IMG/VR virus record: IMGVR_UViG_3300033064_001323
Location: 1 to 51,634 of that record
Reading direction: 5' to 3' (one strand)
From: a virus
DNA: 51,634 nt
In this document: piece after piece, positions 6,786 through 12,454 of the stretch
How positions within the stretch are numbered: position 1 is the stretch's first letter
How the letters are laid out: the number at the start of each line of letters is the position of its first letter
Notes under the pieces: model-generated
Seen by the model: the letters and a program-made list of their open reading frames with translations, nothing else
The model's database searches: none
What the model was told of the DNA's origin: nothing
Program-made: the position numbers and the translations under genes

Positions 6786-8385
6786 CTTGCTCCTTTGTGT
6801 AGAATTTTTCTTGTAAATACTGACGAAGAGTAGGTGCTTCTAAAGCATTTTTAACCCACTTGTCTTTTCTTTCTTCCCAACGAACGACAATTTCACTATT
6901 CTCTTTTCTTATGTCATTCTTTTGTTCTTTCTGTATGTTTAAAAATCTATACTCAGTAACCATGTCTAAATGTAAACCTGTTGCAATATAGGTATTTCCT
7001 CCTTGACCTTCAGGGTGATACCAAGCATGCATGTATCGAAAATTCATATCCCAAAAATAGTCTACTTTATCTACAGAAGGGAAATAAGAGTTTCCTTGTT
7101 TATCAACGTAATTCTTATTTAATAGTGCTTTCCAATAAGGGGTGTCATCCCGATGAGATAACGCGTAATGCAGAGAAACAAATTTAGCAAACCCATCAAA
7201 GGCTTTTTTAGTGCTTGTGTTGTACATATCCCTATCCCATTGGGATATTTCTCCGCGAGATAGAGTATCAATCAAATAGAAGAGAAATTCGTGAACACTA
7301 TACAAAGCATTGCTCTCTAAGGGTTCAATAAAAGCAGCAGACAAACCAATAGAAACAACATTCTTTACAAAGGTGCGTTCATACATACCGACTTTAAAAG
7401 GAACGTCATTATATTTAAAGGAGTCCACCTCTTCACGAGTGCGTGGAACAACCATCTTGTCAGACATCAAGTATTGCTTAAACTCTTCTTTAGCAGTTTC
7501 AGGGTCAACAAATTTGTCTGAATATACGTAGCCAGCACCAATCCTAGAAAACAACGGAGTATTCCAACACCAACCGTTTTGAATTGCCGTGCAATTAGTA
7601 AAGCCTTGAACCTCAGCATCAGGATTCTTATGGGGAATCTGTGCTGCCCAAGCACGGTTGTTGGGCAGTAAATCAGAGTAAGAAGTAAATGGCTCTTCTA
7701 GAGCACCACCAAGCAAAAGACTTTTAAATCCAGTACAGTCGATGTAAAGGTCAGCAACAAGAGTTTCACCTGAATCTGTGACCAACCCAGTAATACCATC
7801 TTCATCTTGAGTAATGGATACAACAGTACCTATAATATGTTCAACACCTTTTGGGACACAGTACTCATCACGAAGATAAATTCCAAATTTTGCAGCATCA
7901 AAATGATAAGCAATATCATCGTTGGGGTTAAAGTTATCAAACTCGCCATTAAGATTTTCTGAGTACTTGTCTGTTTCAAATAAAGCAGAGGCTGGAAATA
8001 AACAACGGACTAAATCCTCTACAGGAGTTTTAGGGTAAAAGTACTTTTTTAAATGCCAGTCTGCAAAAGCGTTACGTTCTCTATCTTTCATAGGGAAACC
8101 AAATGGATAATGGAATCCCCCAGAGTCTTTCTTGTAAAAGTCGTTAAACTTAATACTCATCTTAATTGTGGCATCGGTTTTTGCAAAAAAGGTTTCGTCT
8201 CTTAACCCAACGTATTGTGACCATTTTCTAATCCCACCAACAGTAGACTCTCCTACACCAATGGTAGGTATATCTTTAGACTCAATAACTTGGATTTTTT
8301 TATTTGGATAGGCTCTTACTAATGTGGAGGCTGTCATCCAACCAGAGGTTCCACCACCTACGATAACAATGGAGTCTAATTTCAT
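6778..8385 (-). CDS. Flavin-dependent halogenase (tryptophan halogenase family)
   Basis: The 535-residue protein has the FAD-binding GGGTSGW at residues 10-16, the lysine K79 (SIKF) that carries the hypohalous-acid intermediate in PrnA and RebH, and E357-S358 in FIEPLES, the same residue numbers as in RebH. The halogenase signature GWxWxIP reads GWCWNTP (271-277), with Thr in place of Ile. These enzymes use FADH2, O2 and chloride, bromide or iodide to halogenate an electron-rich ring; a reductase must come from the host. A phage iodinase of this family (VirX1) is known from cyanophage. The gene overlaps both DUF6065 genes. The substrate is unknown. Confidence 0.9.
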   Translation of the reverse strand: MKLDSIVIVGGGTSGWMTASTLVRAYPNKKIQVIESKDIPTIGVGESTVGGIRKWSQYVGLRDETFFAKTDATIKMSIKFNDFYKKDSGGFHYPFGFPMKDRERNAFADWHLKKYFYPKTPVEDLVRCLFPASALFETDKYSENLNGEFDNFNPNDDIAYHFDAAKFGIYLRDEYCVPKGVEHIIGTVVSITQDEDGITGLVTDSGETLVADLYIDCTGFKSLLLGGALEEPFTSYSDLLPNNRAWAAQIPHKNPDAEVQGFTNCTAIQNGWCWNTPLFSRIGAGYVYSDKFVDPETAKEEFKQYLMSDKMVVPRTREEVDSFKYNDVPFKVGMYERTFVKNVVSIGLSAAFIEPLESNALYSVHEFLFYLIDTLSRGEISQWDRDMYNTSTKKAFDGFAKFVSLHYALSHRDDTPYWKALLNKNYVDKQGNSYFPSVDKVDYFWDMNFRYMHAWYHPEGQGGNTYIATGLHLDMVTEYRFLNIQKEQKNDIRKENSEIVVRWEERKDKWVKNALEAPTLRQYLQEKFYTKEQDV

Positions 8386-9158
8386 TTATAAGACTTCTTC
8401 GTCCAAGCGTTGTTTCTATAAAAACCAACTCCAACAGTTGTTTGCTGTAGTGGACCCATAAGGTTTTCTATCTCAGGAGAATCGTACTTCTCCCAATTTT
8501 CACGCTTAAAAGGAAAAATCTGAATTATTGGCGTTCCTTTAGGAATGATGCCTTCAAAACCTTTTCTTAAGAAGAAGGGGATGTATCCGCCATAGCCACC
8601 ATTTTTGTCACAATCAATAATTCCGCTACTTGTAATAAAAGGTAGGTCGTAACGATTTGCAGGGTGCATAAACCAAACGCTATAACCTGGCGGGGTAATG
8701 ATTTGATTTGGCGTACTCCACGTCCACACACCTGGGTAATACCCTTCAGGTGTAGGAATATCTTTCGCCAACTCCAAGTCTCGATGTTGGATAATTGGCA
8801 TACTTGGATAAGACTGAACAATAACTGGTGCTGGTGCGTTTATTGTAATATTTGGGTCATTAAGCATTTCAACAGGGACTACTTTTTCAACAGGCTTAAC
8901 CTCTAAGTCGCAGGCAGTTACTAGCATGTAACCGCTTGTAAACCCATCCATTAATGGAACGCAGTGTTTAGCAGTTAAATTTGAGGGTTGAAGGTGTAGT
9001 TCTTTATCTCCACGTTGATACCTAGGCATATCTTTGAACCACTCAGGAACAAAGTTATACGCAGGTTGTGGGGTTAAGTAGACACGTGCGTCTAGTTCCT
9101 TTTTTAAACGAAACTCAATAGTTTTTGTTGCGGGAGACTTAATTTTGCGGAATTTCAT
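8382..9158 (-). CDS. DUF6065-family protein, upstream copy
   Basis: This 258-residue paralogue of the 6066-6785 protein shares the same block order, for example VPEWFKDMPRYQRGD, LMDGFTSGYMLVTACDLEV, ITPPGYSVWFMHPANRYDLPFITSSGIID, FEGIIPKGTPIIQIFPFKRENW and GFYRNNAWTKKSYK. It has about 20 extra residues near 87-110 (a Val/Pro-rich insertion). AAGGTGG stands just before ATG 9158. Its stop overlaps the halogenase start by four bases. Paralogues on both sides of one enzyme suggest they act as a pair on the same substrate or complex. Confidence 0.85.
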   Translation of the reverse strand: MKFRKIKSPATKTIEFRLKKELDARVYLTPQPAYNFVPEWFKDMPRYQRGDKELHLQPSNLTAKHCVPLMDGFTSGYMLVTACDLEVKPVEKVVPVEMLNDPNITINAPAPVIVQSYPSMPIIQHRDLELAKDIPTPEGYYPGVWTWSTPNQIITPPGYSVWFMHPANRYDLPFITSSGIIDCDKNGGYGGYIPFFLRKGFEGIIPKGTPIIQIFPFKRENWEKYDSPEIENLMGPLQQTTVGVGFYRNNAWTKKSYK

Positions 9159-9288
9159 TGACCACCTTCTTAGCGAGACATCTCTTACAGATTGCGTAAG
9201 TCTTCATTGTATAGGGACACGATGCTTGAATTGTATTCTTATGTTTGCAAAACACGGGTAGTAGCACTTCTTTGATTCGGGTTATCAT
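9139..9288 (-). CDS. Small Cys/His zinc-finger-like protein, 49 aa
   Basis: The frame from ATG 9288 encodes MITRIKEVLLPVFCKHKNTI and continues with SCPYT and AICKRCLAKK. Cys14, His16, Cys24, Cys34 and Cys37 can make a zinc site. It overlaps the following DUF6065 gene by 20 bases. No ribosome site precedes it, but TAGGGT lies six bases upstream, the leaderless arrangement seen at other starts. This would make it the promoter-proximal gene of the halogenase cassette. Confidence 0.62.
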   Translation of the reverse strand: MITRIKEVLLPVFCKHKNTIQASCPYTMKTYAICKRCLAKKVVNEIPQN

Positions 9289-9294
9289 GAGAAA

Positions 9295-9300
9295 ACCCTA
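9295..9300 (-). promoter_or_regulatory. Candidate -10 box upstream of halogenase cassette
   Basis: TAGGGT, then six bases (TTTCTC), then ATG 9288. It lies inside the 3' noncoding gap and adjacent coding end of the gene at 9305. The -35 region is weak. Confidence 0.5.
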
Positions 9301-9304
9301 TCAT

Positions 9305-9592
9305 TTATTCGTGAGTATGTGCCCTTCGGTGTTCAAACTCGCCCTTAGCGTGCATAGACTCATGCCAAGCAATAGCATCAGTTACACCCTCTGGTACTGA
9401 GAACATTTTACCAGAACCCGAACCGTCTGCAAATGTTTTTGTTTGTGTGTGGCTTTCAAAGATGTGGTCTTTAAGAGCACGGTCTCTTTTTTCAAATTTA
9501 GGAAGAACCGCCGCGCCTGGAGCAATGTGGTTGGGTGCACCATCGCCTAGGTTAAATTGTTGCGGGTTAAGGTTTATAGACATGTCACCCAT
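9305..9592 (-). CDS. Hypothetical protein, 95 aa
   Basis: AAGGA six bases before ATG 9592 supports the start. The product has a Gln/Asn/Gly/Pro-rich first third (NLNPQQFNLGDGAPNHIAPGA), a charged middle and a His/Glu-rich end (WHESMHAKGEFEHRRAHTHE) that could bind metal. No family is recognised. Its start codon overlaps the stop of the Cys-rich frame at 9592-9687 as TAATG. Confidence 0.75.
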   Translation of the reverse strand: MGDMSINLNPQQFNLGDGAPNHIAPGAAVLPKFEKRDRALKDHIFESHTQTKTFADGSGSGKMFSVPEGVTDAIAWHESMHAKGEFEHRRAHTHE

Positions 9593-9687
9593 TAGACATC
9601 CTTCTTATCGCATACACACTTACAGTTATCTTCAAAGCAACAAGATGAATCGTATAACTCGTGGTCGCATTTAATACATTTAGTGAT
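9592..9687 (-). CDS. Candidate Cys-rich micro-protein with non-AUG start
   Basis: A frame ending in TAATG with the next gene encodes, from an ATC codon at 9687, MTKCIKCDHELYDSS followed by CCFEDNCKCVCDKKDV (31 residues, seven Cys). No ATG, GTG or TTG is available; GGGGAG stands seven bases before the ATC, inside the end of the upstream gene. CxxC plus CxCxC suggests a zinc or metal knuckle. It may be a real gene with a rare AUC (or AUU) start, a gene with a base error, or a chance frame. The tight TAATG junction and Cys content favour a real protein. Confidence 0.4.
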   Translation of the reverse strand: MTKCIKCDHELYDSSCCFEDNCKCVCDKKDV

Positions 9688-10090
9688 GGAAGTGCTCCCC
9701 GTCTAGATTAGTATGAGGATAATCCTCTGAATACTTGTTATGGTCGTGGTGATGGGCTGCGATTAATTCGCGATGAGACATCTTATCCATATCTCCTCCT
9801 CCATCAGGGTCTTTAGGACGCACGCCAGGGATGTGGTCATCGTAGCCATCATGACCTGAACGCCATTCGGCGTGGTCAATGCTATGACCATTACCTGATT
9901 TCAGGTGGTCAAGTAAATCGGCGTGAGAATGTGTGTCTACTGCACGAGTGCGTTCAATCTCTGAACCTGCTGCGTGTAGTTGGGCTGCGTTACTAATAGC
10001 CTTATACATGTTAATAGAGTGCTCATCGAGTTGGATGTGCCCATGGTTACGTCCTGCTGATGAGCAGGATGGGTCTGTACAGTTTTCCAT
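9680..10090 (-). CDS. His/Asp-rich hypothetical protein
   Basis: From ATG 10090 the product is 136 residues. It has CTDPSCSS near the start and many His throughout, including HTHSHADLLDHL, HRELIAAHHHDHNKY and GEHFHH at the very end, with several Asp clusters. Metal binding is likely; no enzyme motif is recognised. The longer GTG start at 10105 lies in a repeated element shared with the neighbouring gene start at 10265/10250, where CACAAT is placed six bases before ATG 10090, so the ATG is preferred and translation may be leaderless. Confidence 0.75.
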   Translation of the reverse strand: MENCTDPSCSSAGRNHGHIQLDEHSINMYKAISNAAQLHAAGSEIERTRAVDTHSHADLLDHLKSGNGHSIDHAEWRSGHDGYDDHIPGVRPKDPDGGGDMDKMSHRELIAAHHHDHNKYSEDYPHTNLDGEHFHH

Positions 10091-10094
10091 AAGA

Positions 10095-10136
10095 CTATTG
10101 TGCACCGCCCGAGGGCTATTGTGGTGCTTTACTCAA
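10095..10136. repeat. 42-bp imperfect direct repeat, copy 1
   Basis: About 32 of 42 bases match the copy at 10255-10296, spaced 160 bp apart. Each copy spans the junction of two tandem small genes on the minus strand: the end of one gene (LSKA...), then CGGTGCACAATAG, then the next start codon. CACAAT sits six bases before the start in both. Confidence 0.7.
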
Positions 10137-10250
10137 CCGTTCCTTTGCTTCATCGTGATGTTTGGTTTCGCATCCACGTGCTAGGTCAGGGACTACATAC
10201 TGCTTCCCACACACCTTGCACTTCCAAGCCTCGTAACGAGAATCCTGCAC
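10116..10250 (-). CDS. Zinc-finger mini-protein, 44 aa
   Basis: From GTG 10250 the product reads (M)QDSRYEAWKCKVCGKQYVV and ends ETKHHDEAKERLSKAPQ. CKVC plus GC...HH is a likely four-ligand zinc site (Cys11, Cys14, Cys27, His31/32). GTG 10265 would add five residues. It is the last of a tandem set of zinc mini-genes on this strand. CACAAT lies six bases upstream of GTG 10250. Confidence 0.72.
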   Translation of the reverse strand: MQDSRYEAWKCKVCGKQYVVPDLARGCETKHHDEAKERLSKAPQ

Positions 10251-10254
10251 GTGC

Positions 10255-10296
10255 CTATTGTGCACCGACCAAGGGTTTTTAGTTGGCTTTACTTAA
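10255..10296. repeat. 42-bp imperfect direct repeat, copy 2
   Basis: Partner of the repeat at 10095-10136. Conservation is highest in CTATTGTGCACCG and GCTTTACT (plus-strand reading), that is, around the minus-strand -10-like box and the end of the preceding coding sequence. Confidence 0.7.
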
Positions 10297-10437
10297 GATT
10301 CGATTTACAGGTGTCCCGCAAGACGGGCAGTTTCCAGAGACTAATTTGCGACCTGACTCGGTGGTCTTTAACGAACCGATGAAGGCAACGTTATCTCTAC
10401 AGGTAATACACCAAGCATTGCCATCCCACGGCTCCAT
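10279..10437 (-). CDS. DUF5679-like zinc ribbon, 52 aa
   Basis: The product MEPWDGNAWCITCRDNVAFI continues through KLVSGNCPSCGTPVNRIL. WCITC and NCPSCG with a basic, beta-rich middle are the DUF5679 zinc-ribbon pattern: a W-C-x-x-C start and G-x-C-P-x-C-G-T near the end. These small proteins are common in actinobacteria and their phages and have no proven role; nucleic-acid binding is the usual guess. The start is nine bases after the stop of the gene at 10446. Confidence 0.82.
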   Translation of the reverse strand: MEPWDGNAWCITCRDNVAFIGSLKTTESGRKLVSGNCPSCGTPVNRILSKAN

Positions 10438-10445
10438 GAGCAGGG

Positions 10446-10595
10446 CTACTTGCAACTGTTGCAGTAGTTATAGACACGTAGGTTAGATGCTCCAGTACGG
10501 AATGTACGAGCACAGCCATAGCAAGCCACAGAGACTATCTCTGGCTTAGGCTTGGGAGCCTTGGTGATACGAAGTCCTAATAGTTCCATCCCCAT
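10446..10595 (-). CDS. Zinc-ribbon mini-protein, 49 aa
   Basis: From ATG 10595 (or 10589) the product has a Lys/Pro-rich lead (TKAPKPKPEIVSV), then ACYGC and YNYCNSCK at the C-terminus: two CxxC knuckles 18 residues apart, a complete zinc ribbon. The last Lys is followed by TAG. It is the first of three tandem minus-strand zinc mini-genes (10595 to 10116), all too short for common length cut-offs. Confidence 0.75.
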   Translation of the reverse strand: MGMELLGLRITKAPKPKPEIVSVACYGCARTFRTGASNLRVYNYCNSCK

Positions 10596-10630
10596 AGGCT
10601 ACTGCCTTGGAGACGTTTTGTAAACTCTAG

Positions 10631-11041
10631 TTAAATGCGTCTTCCGTCTCGCCCATTTTTTACATAGGACTCTTTGCTAGGGTCAAACTCTGGAAAACTT
10701 CTTTTGATGGCTTCATGGTTATCTGGCTGTCCTAGTACCGAAGCCACCTGGTGCTTTACCTTGAACTGCTTACCGATGAAGATACCCTTCTCTTCAGTAG
10801 GGTGTGCTGTGTGTTCACCTACTGGCTCTACCTCATAGACGTTACCGTGATGGACTGGATATTCTCCACCCGCCTTTATTCCAAAGCCACTACGTGCTCT
10901 GTCATGAGCATGAGCAAGAGCGTAATTCATATCTGATGTAGCCCATGCTGTGCCATGCTCTGTACGAGGCTTAATGACATCTCCTGGCTTTAGAGTCTCA
11001 ATGGTTCCATGGAATAGAGCATGAGATAGGTTTTGATTCAC
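10631..11041 (-). CDS. Arr-like ADP-ribosyltransferase
   Basis: The 136-residue protein starts (M)NQNLSHALFHGTIETLKPGD. The F-H-G-T motif at residues 10-13, followed by LKPGDVI, and the central NVYEVEPVGE (67-76) match the rifampin ADP-ribosyltransferase (Arr) family, which uses NAD+; the conserved Y/H and Asp lie between. Length fits Arr (about 140). It would transfer ADP-ribose to a protein, nucleic acid or small molecule in the host; the target is unknown. Phages use such enzymes to alter host RNA polymerase. It has the promoter TAAAAT six bases before GTG 11041, so it is probably the first gene of the 5932-11041 minus block. Confidence 0.75.
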   Translation of the reverse strand: MNQNLSHALFHGTIETLKPGDVIKPRTEHGTAWATSDMNYALAHAHDRARSGFGIKAGGEYPVHHGNVYEVEPVGEHTAHPTEEKGIFIGKQFKVKHQVASVLGQPDNHEAIKRSFPEFDPSKESYVKNGRDGRRI

Positions 11042-11047
11042 TCCCCG

Positions 11048-11053
11048 ATTTTA
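11048..11053 (-). promoter_or_regulatory. -10 box for ADP-ribosyltransferase gene
   Basis: TAAAAT on the minus strand, then CGGGGA and GTG 11041. The box is near consensus. A GGAGG lies before it but would be upstream of the predicted transcript start. Confidence 0.6.
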
Positions 11054-11059
11054 CCTCCG

Positions 11060-11122
11060 AAATGTACCCTAAGTGACATAAAGGTACATTTGAGAAGAGT
11101 TTATAGGTGAGAGTGTACCTTT
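11060..11122. repeat. Three GGTACA arms forming alternative inverted repeats
   Basis: AAATGTACC (11060-11068), AAAGGTACATTT (11080-11091) and TGTACCTTT (11114-11122). The middle arm is a 9-bp inverted repeat of either neighbour. They lie at about -20, -40 and -75 from the predicted start of the ADP-ribosyltransferase gene, so an operator array is likely; mutually exclusive hairpins are the alternative if transcription starts farther upstream. Confidence 0.6.
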
Positions 11123-11389
11123 CGGCTACTGCCTAGAGTCCCAGGGTCCAACCGTGTTCCTGACCTGGGGGTCCAAAAACAAGCCACTTTCTAAGGGTGG
11201 GGGGTCACGTTCATACTTCTTTTACAATTTAAATAACTTGTTTCTTACACTTGTATTACGTGTTCTATCTACGTGTAATTAATTAAATAAATTAACTATT
11301 GATAGTGCGTTTGATAGTTGCGTTGGCTACTGTGTTTTATAACAACGCGACTGTGCGAATAACACCAGCCAAACACTCACTTTAGAACG

Positions 11390-11406
11390 CTGTTATCAGA
11401 TAGTTA
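11390..11406. promoter_or_regulatory. CTGTTATC palindromic site 1 (non-coding)
   Basis: CTGTTATCAGATA followed by GTTA: the first 13 bases match the perfect palindrome at 27854-27870. Located in the non-coding control region. Confidence 0.5.
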
Positions 11407-11636
11407 ATTCACTATAAATAACTAACTACTTGAACGCATTACTAATCACTATCTATTACGTATTAATTGATTCAATAGATACGTGCTATTGGTTATCTAT
11501 CATCTACCTACGACATACATACATCTATCTCTTATCTATAAGAAGTAATAACAACCTTCTTTAGTAACCCCGAATAATTTTAAAATTGACGCACGGAATA
11601 GTCCCTGCCGAGCAACCGAGTGTGTAGCAGTAGTAG

Positions 11637-11664
11637 TTGACGTGTATTAATAACTACTTACAAT
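11637..11664 (+). promoter_or_regulatory. Sigma-A-like promoter, rightward
   Basis: TTGACG (11637-11642), 16-base spacer, TACAAT (11659-11664). The tandem 12-bp repeats start 12 bases downstream, so they would lie in the early transcribed region or act as an operator. Confidence 0.6.
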
Positions 11665-11675
11665 CAATTAGTTGT

Positions 11676-11711
11676 GCACTTAGTTATGCACTTAGTGAGG
11701 CACTTAGTTAA
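11676..11711 (+). repeat. Three tandem 12-bp repeats (iteron-like)
   Basis: GCACTTAGTTAT, GCACTTAGTGAG, GCACTTAGTTAA stand head to tail with exact 12-bp period. The core GCACTTAGT is identical in all three. They are embedded in an AT-rich stretch, as iterons of an origin or operators of a regulator often are. Confidence 0.75.
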
Positions 11712-11859
11712 TTACTTATCTATTCTTCTTTAACAATTAATACGATTAATAACACTCTGGTTGCCCCGTAATTTTTTAACAATTTATTCGTCATGGGTGA
11801 GTAATACCTATGGGGAGGGCTGGCGATTCACGCTCAGAACACGCTCACTTTGGGCAGAG

Positions 11860-11889
11860 TTGCGGTTCGTCAGACTTCGACCCTATAAT
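11860..11889 (+). promoter_or_regulatory. Rightward promoter with consensus -10
   Basis: TTGCGG (11860-11865), 18-base spacer and a perfect TATAAT (11884-11889). It would drive the MoxR operon with a leader of about 380 bases. An inverted repeat CGACCCT/AGGGTCG (11878-11884/11910-11916) brackets the -10 and start site. Confidence 0.6.
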
Positions 11890-12194
11890 TGCCTCAAGTC
11901 GTTAGCCCGAGGGTCGCAGTCGTGGCGGACAGAGTGAAAGTAATTATTTATTTATTTTTACAATCAATCAATCAAGTTACGTGATTACATAATCAAACGA
12001 ACTTCTTTCGATTCAATAAATAGTTATCACAGCAAAACTTTCACATAGTTGGTTCTACAACATCGCAACTATTGCTAACGACTTCAAGGTGCATTGTTCT
12101 GCATAATAAATAATTAGTAACTACGCCTAGTGCGACAAACTCAAACGGTTACTTGCAATCTTATTTATTCTACTTACATTCAAAATTAAATACG

Positions 12195-12260
12195 CAAGGT
12201 GTGTGACTAACTACTTCACGTTGTTAGTCGCACGCCTTGTGTAGTTAACTTCAACTACAC
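12195..12260 (+). other. Two strong hairpins in the leader of the MoxR operon
   Basis: A 17-bp stem with two G-U pairs (12195-12211 with 12223-12239, loop 11) is followed at once by an 8-bp stem GTGTAGTT/AACTACAC (12239-12246 with 12253-12260, loop 6). The ribosome site GAAAGGGAAG begins a few bases later. There is no T run, so these are more likely an mRNA-stabilising or regulatory structure than a terminator. Confidence 0.7.
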
Positions 12261-12277
12261 ACTATGAAAGGGAAGTC

Positions 12278-12451
12278 ATGGCTAATACATACAAAGATAC
12301 AAAAGATAAATACCTAACTGCTGACGAACTACTGGAACGCAGTTACATCAAACGCAATTCAATTCGCAAAATACGTTTAAACAATCTTCTTTTAGAAGAG
12401 GCAGTAACTGAACTACAACTCGCAATCAATCACTACAGAGAGGCAAACTAA
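12278..12451 (+). CDS. Small helical protein, 57 aa
   Basis: From ATG 12278, preceded by GAAAGGGAAG, the product MANTYKDTKDKYLTADELLE continues with ERSYIKRNSIRKIRLNNLLL and ends INHYREAN. It is charged and probably all helical. It is the first gene of the plus-strand operon and ends three bases before the MoxR start (TAATAAATG). It may be a small regulator or adaptor of the ATPase, which is inference from position only. Confidence 0.75.
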   Translation: MANTYKDTKDKYLTADELLERSYIKRNSIRKIRLNNLLLEEAVTELQLAINHYREAN

Positions 12452-12454
12452 TAA

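Larger units (their letters stand above)
11042..12277. other. Non-coding control region, candidate origin
   Basis: No convincing gene is seen in these 1.24 kb on either strand. The ends are mixed composition, the middle is very AT-rich with an island of higher GC at about 11810-11935. It separates divergent gene blocks and holds two plus-strand sigma-A-like promoters, three tandem 12-bp repeats, GGTACATTT repeats, one copy of the CTGTTATC palindrome, short CAAT/TTTA runs (11941-11975) and two leader hairpins. Such content suits a replication origin and early control region, which is inference. Confidence 0.7.

Noticed and set aside
10100-10486. Two plus-strand frames of 60-67 codons
   Set aside because: They lie opposite the tandem zinc mini-genes, which have clear CxxC pairs and tight junctions; the plus frames have no motif or start signal.
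11125-11185. Possible tRNA or structured RNA (CCAGGGTCCAA / CTGGGGGTCCAA repeat)
   Set aside because: A short stem can be drawn but no cloverleaf, anticodon arm or T-loop is found. No tRNA was recognised anywhere in the window.
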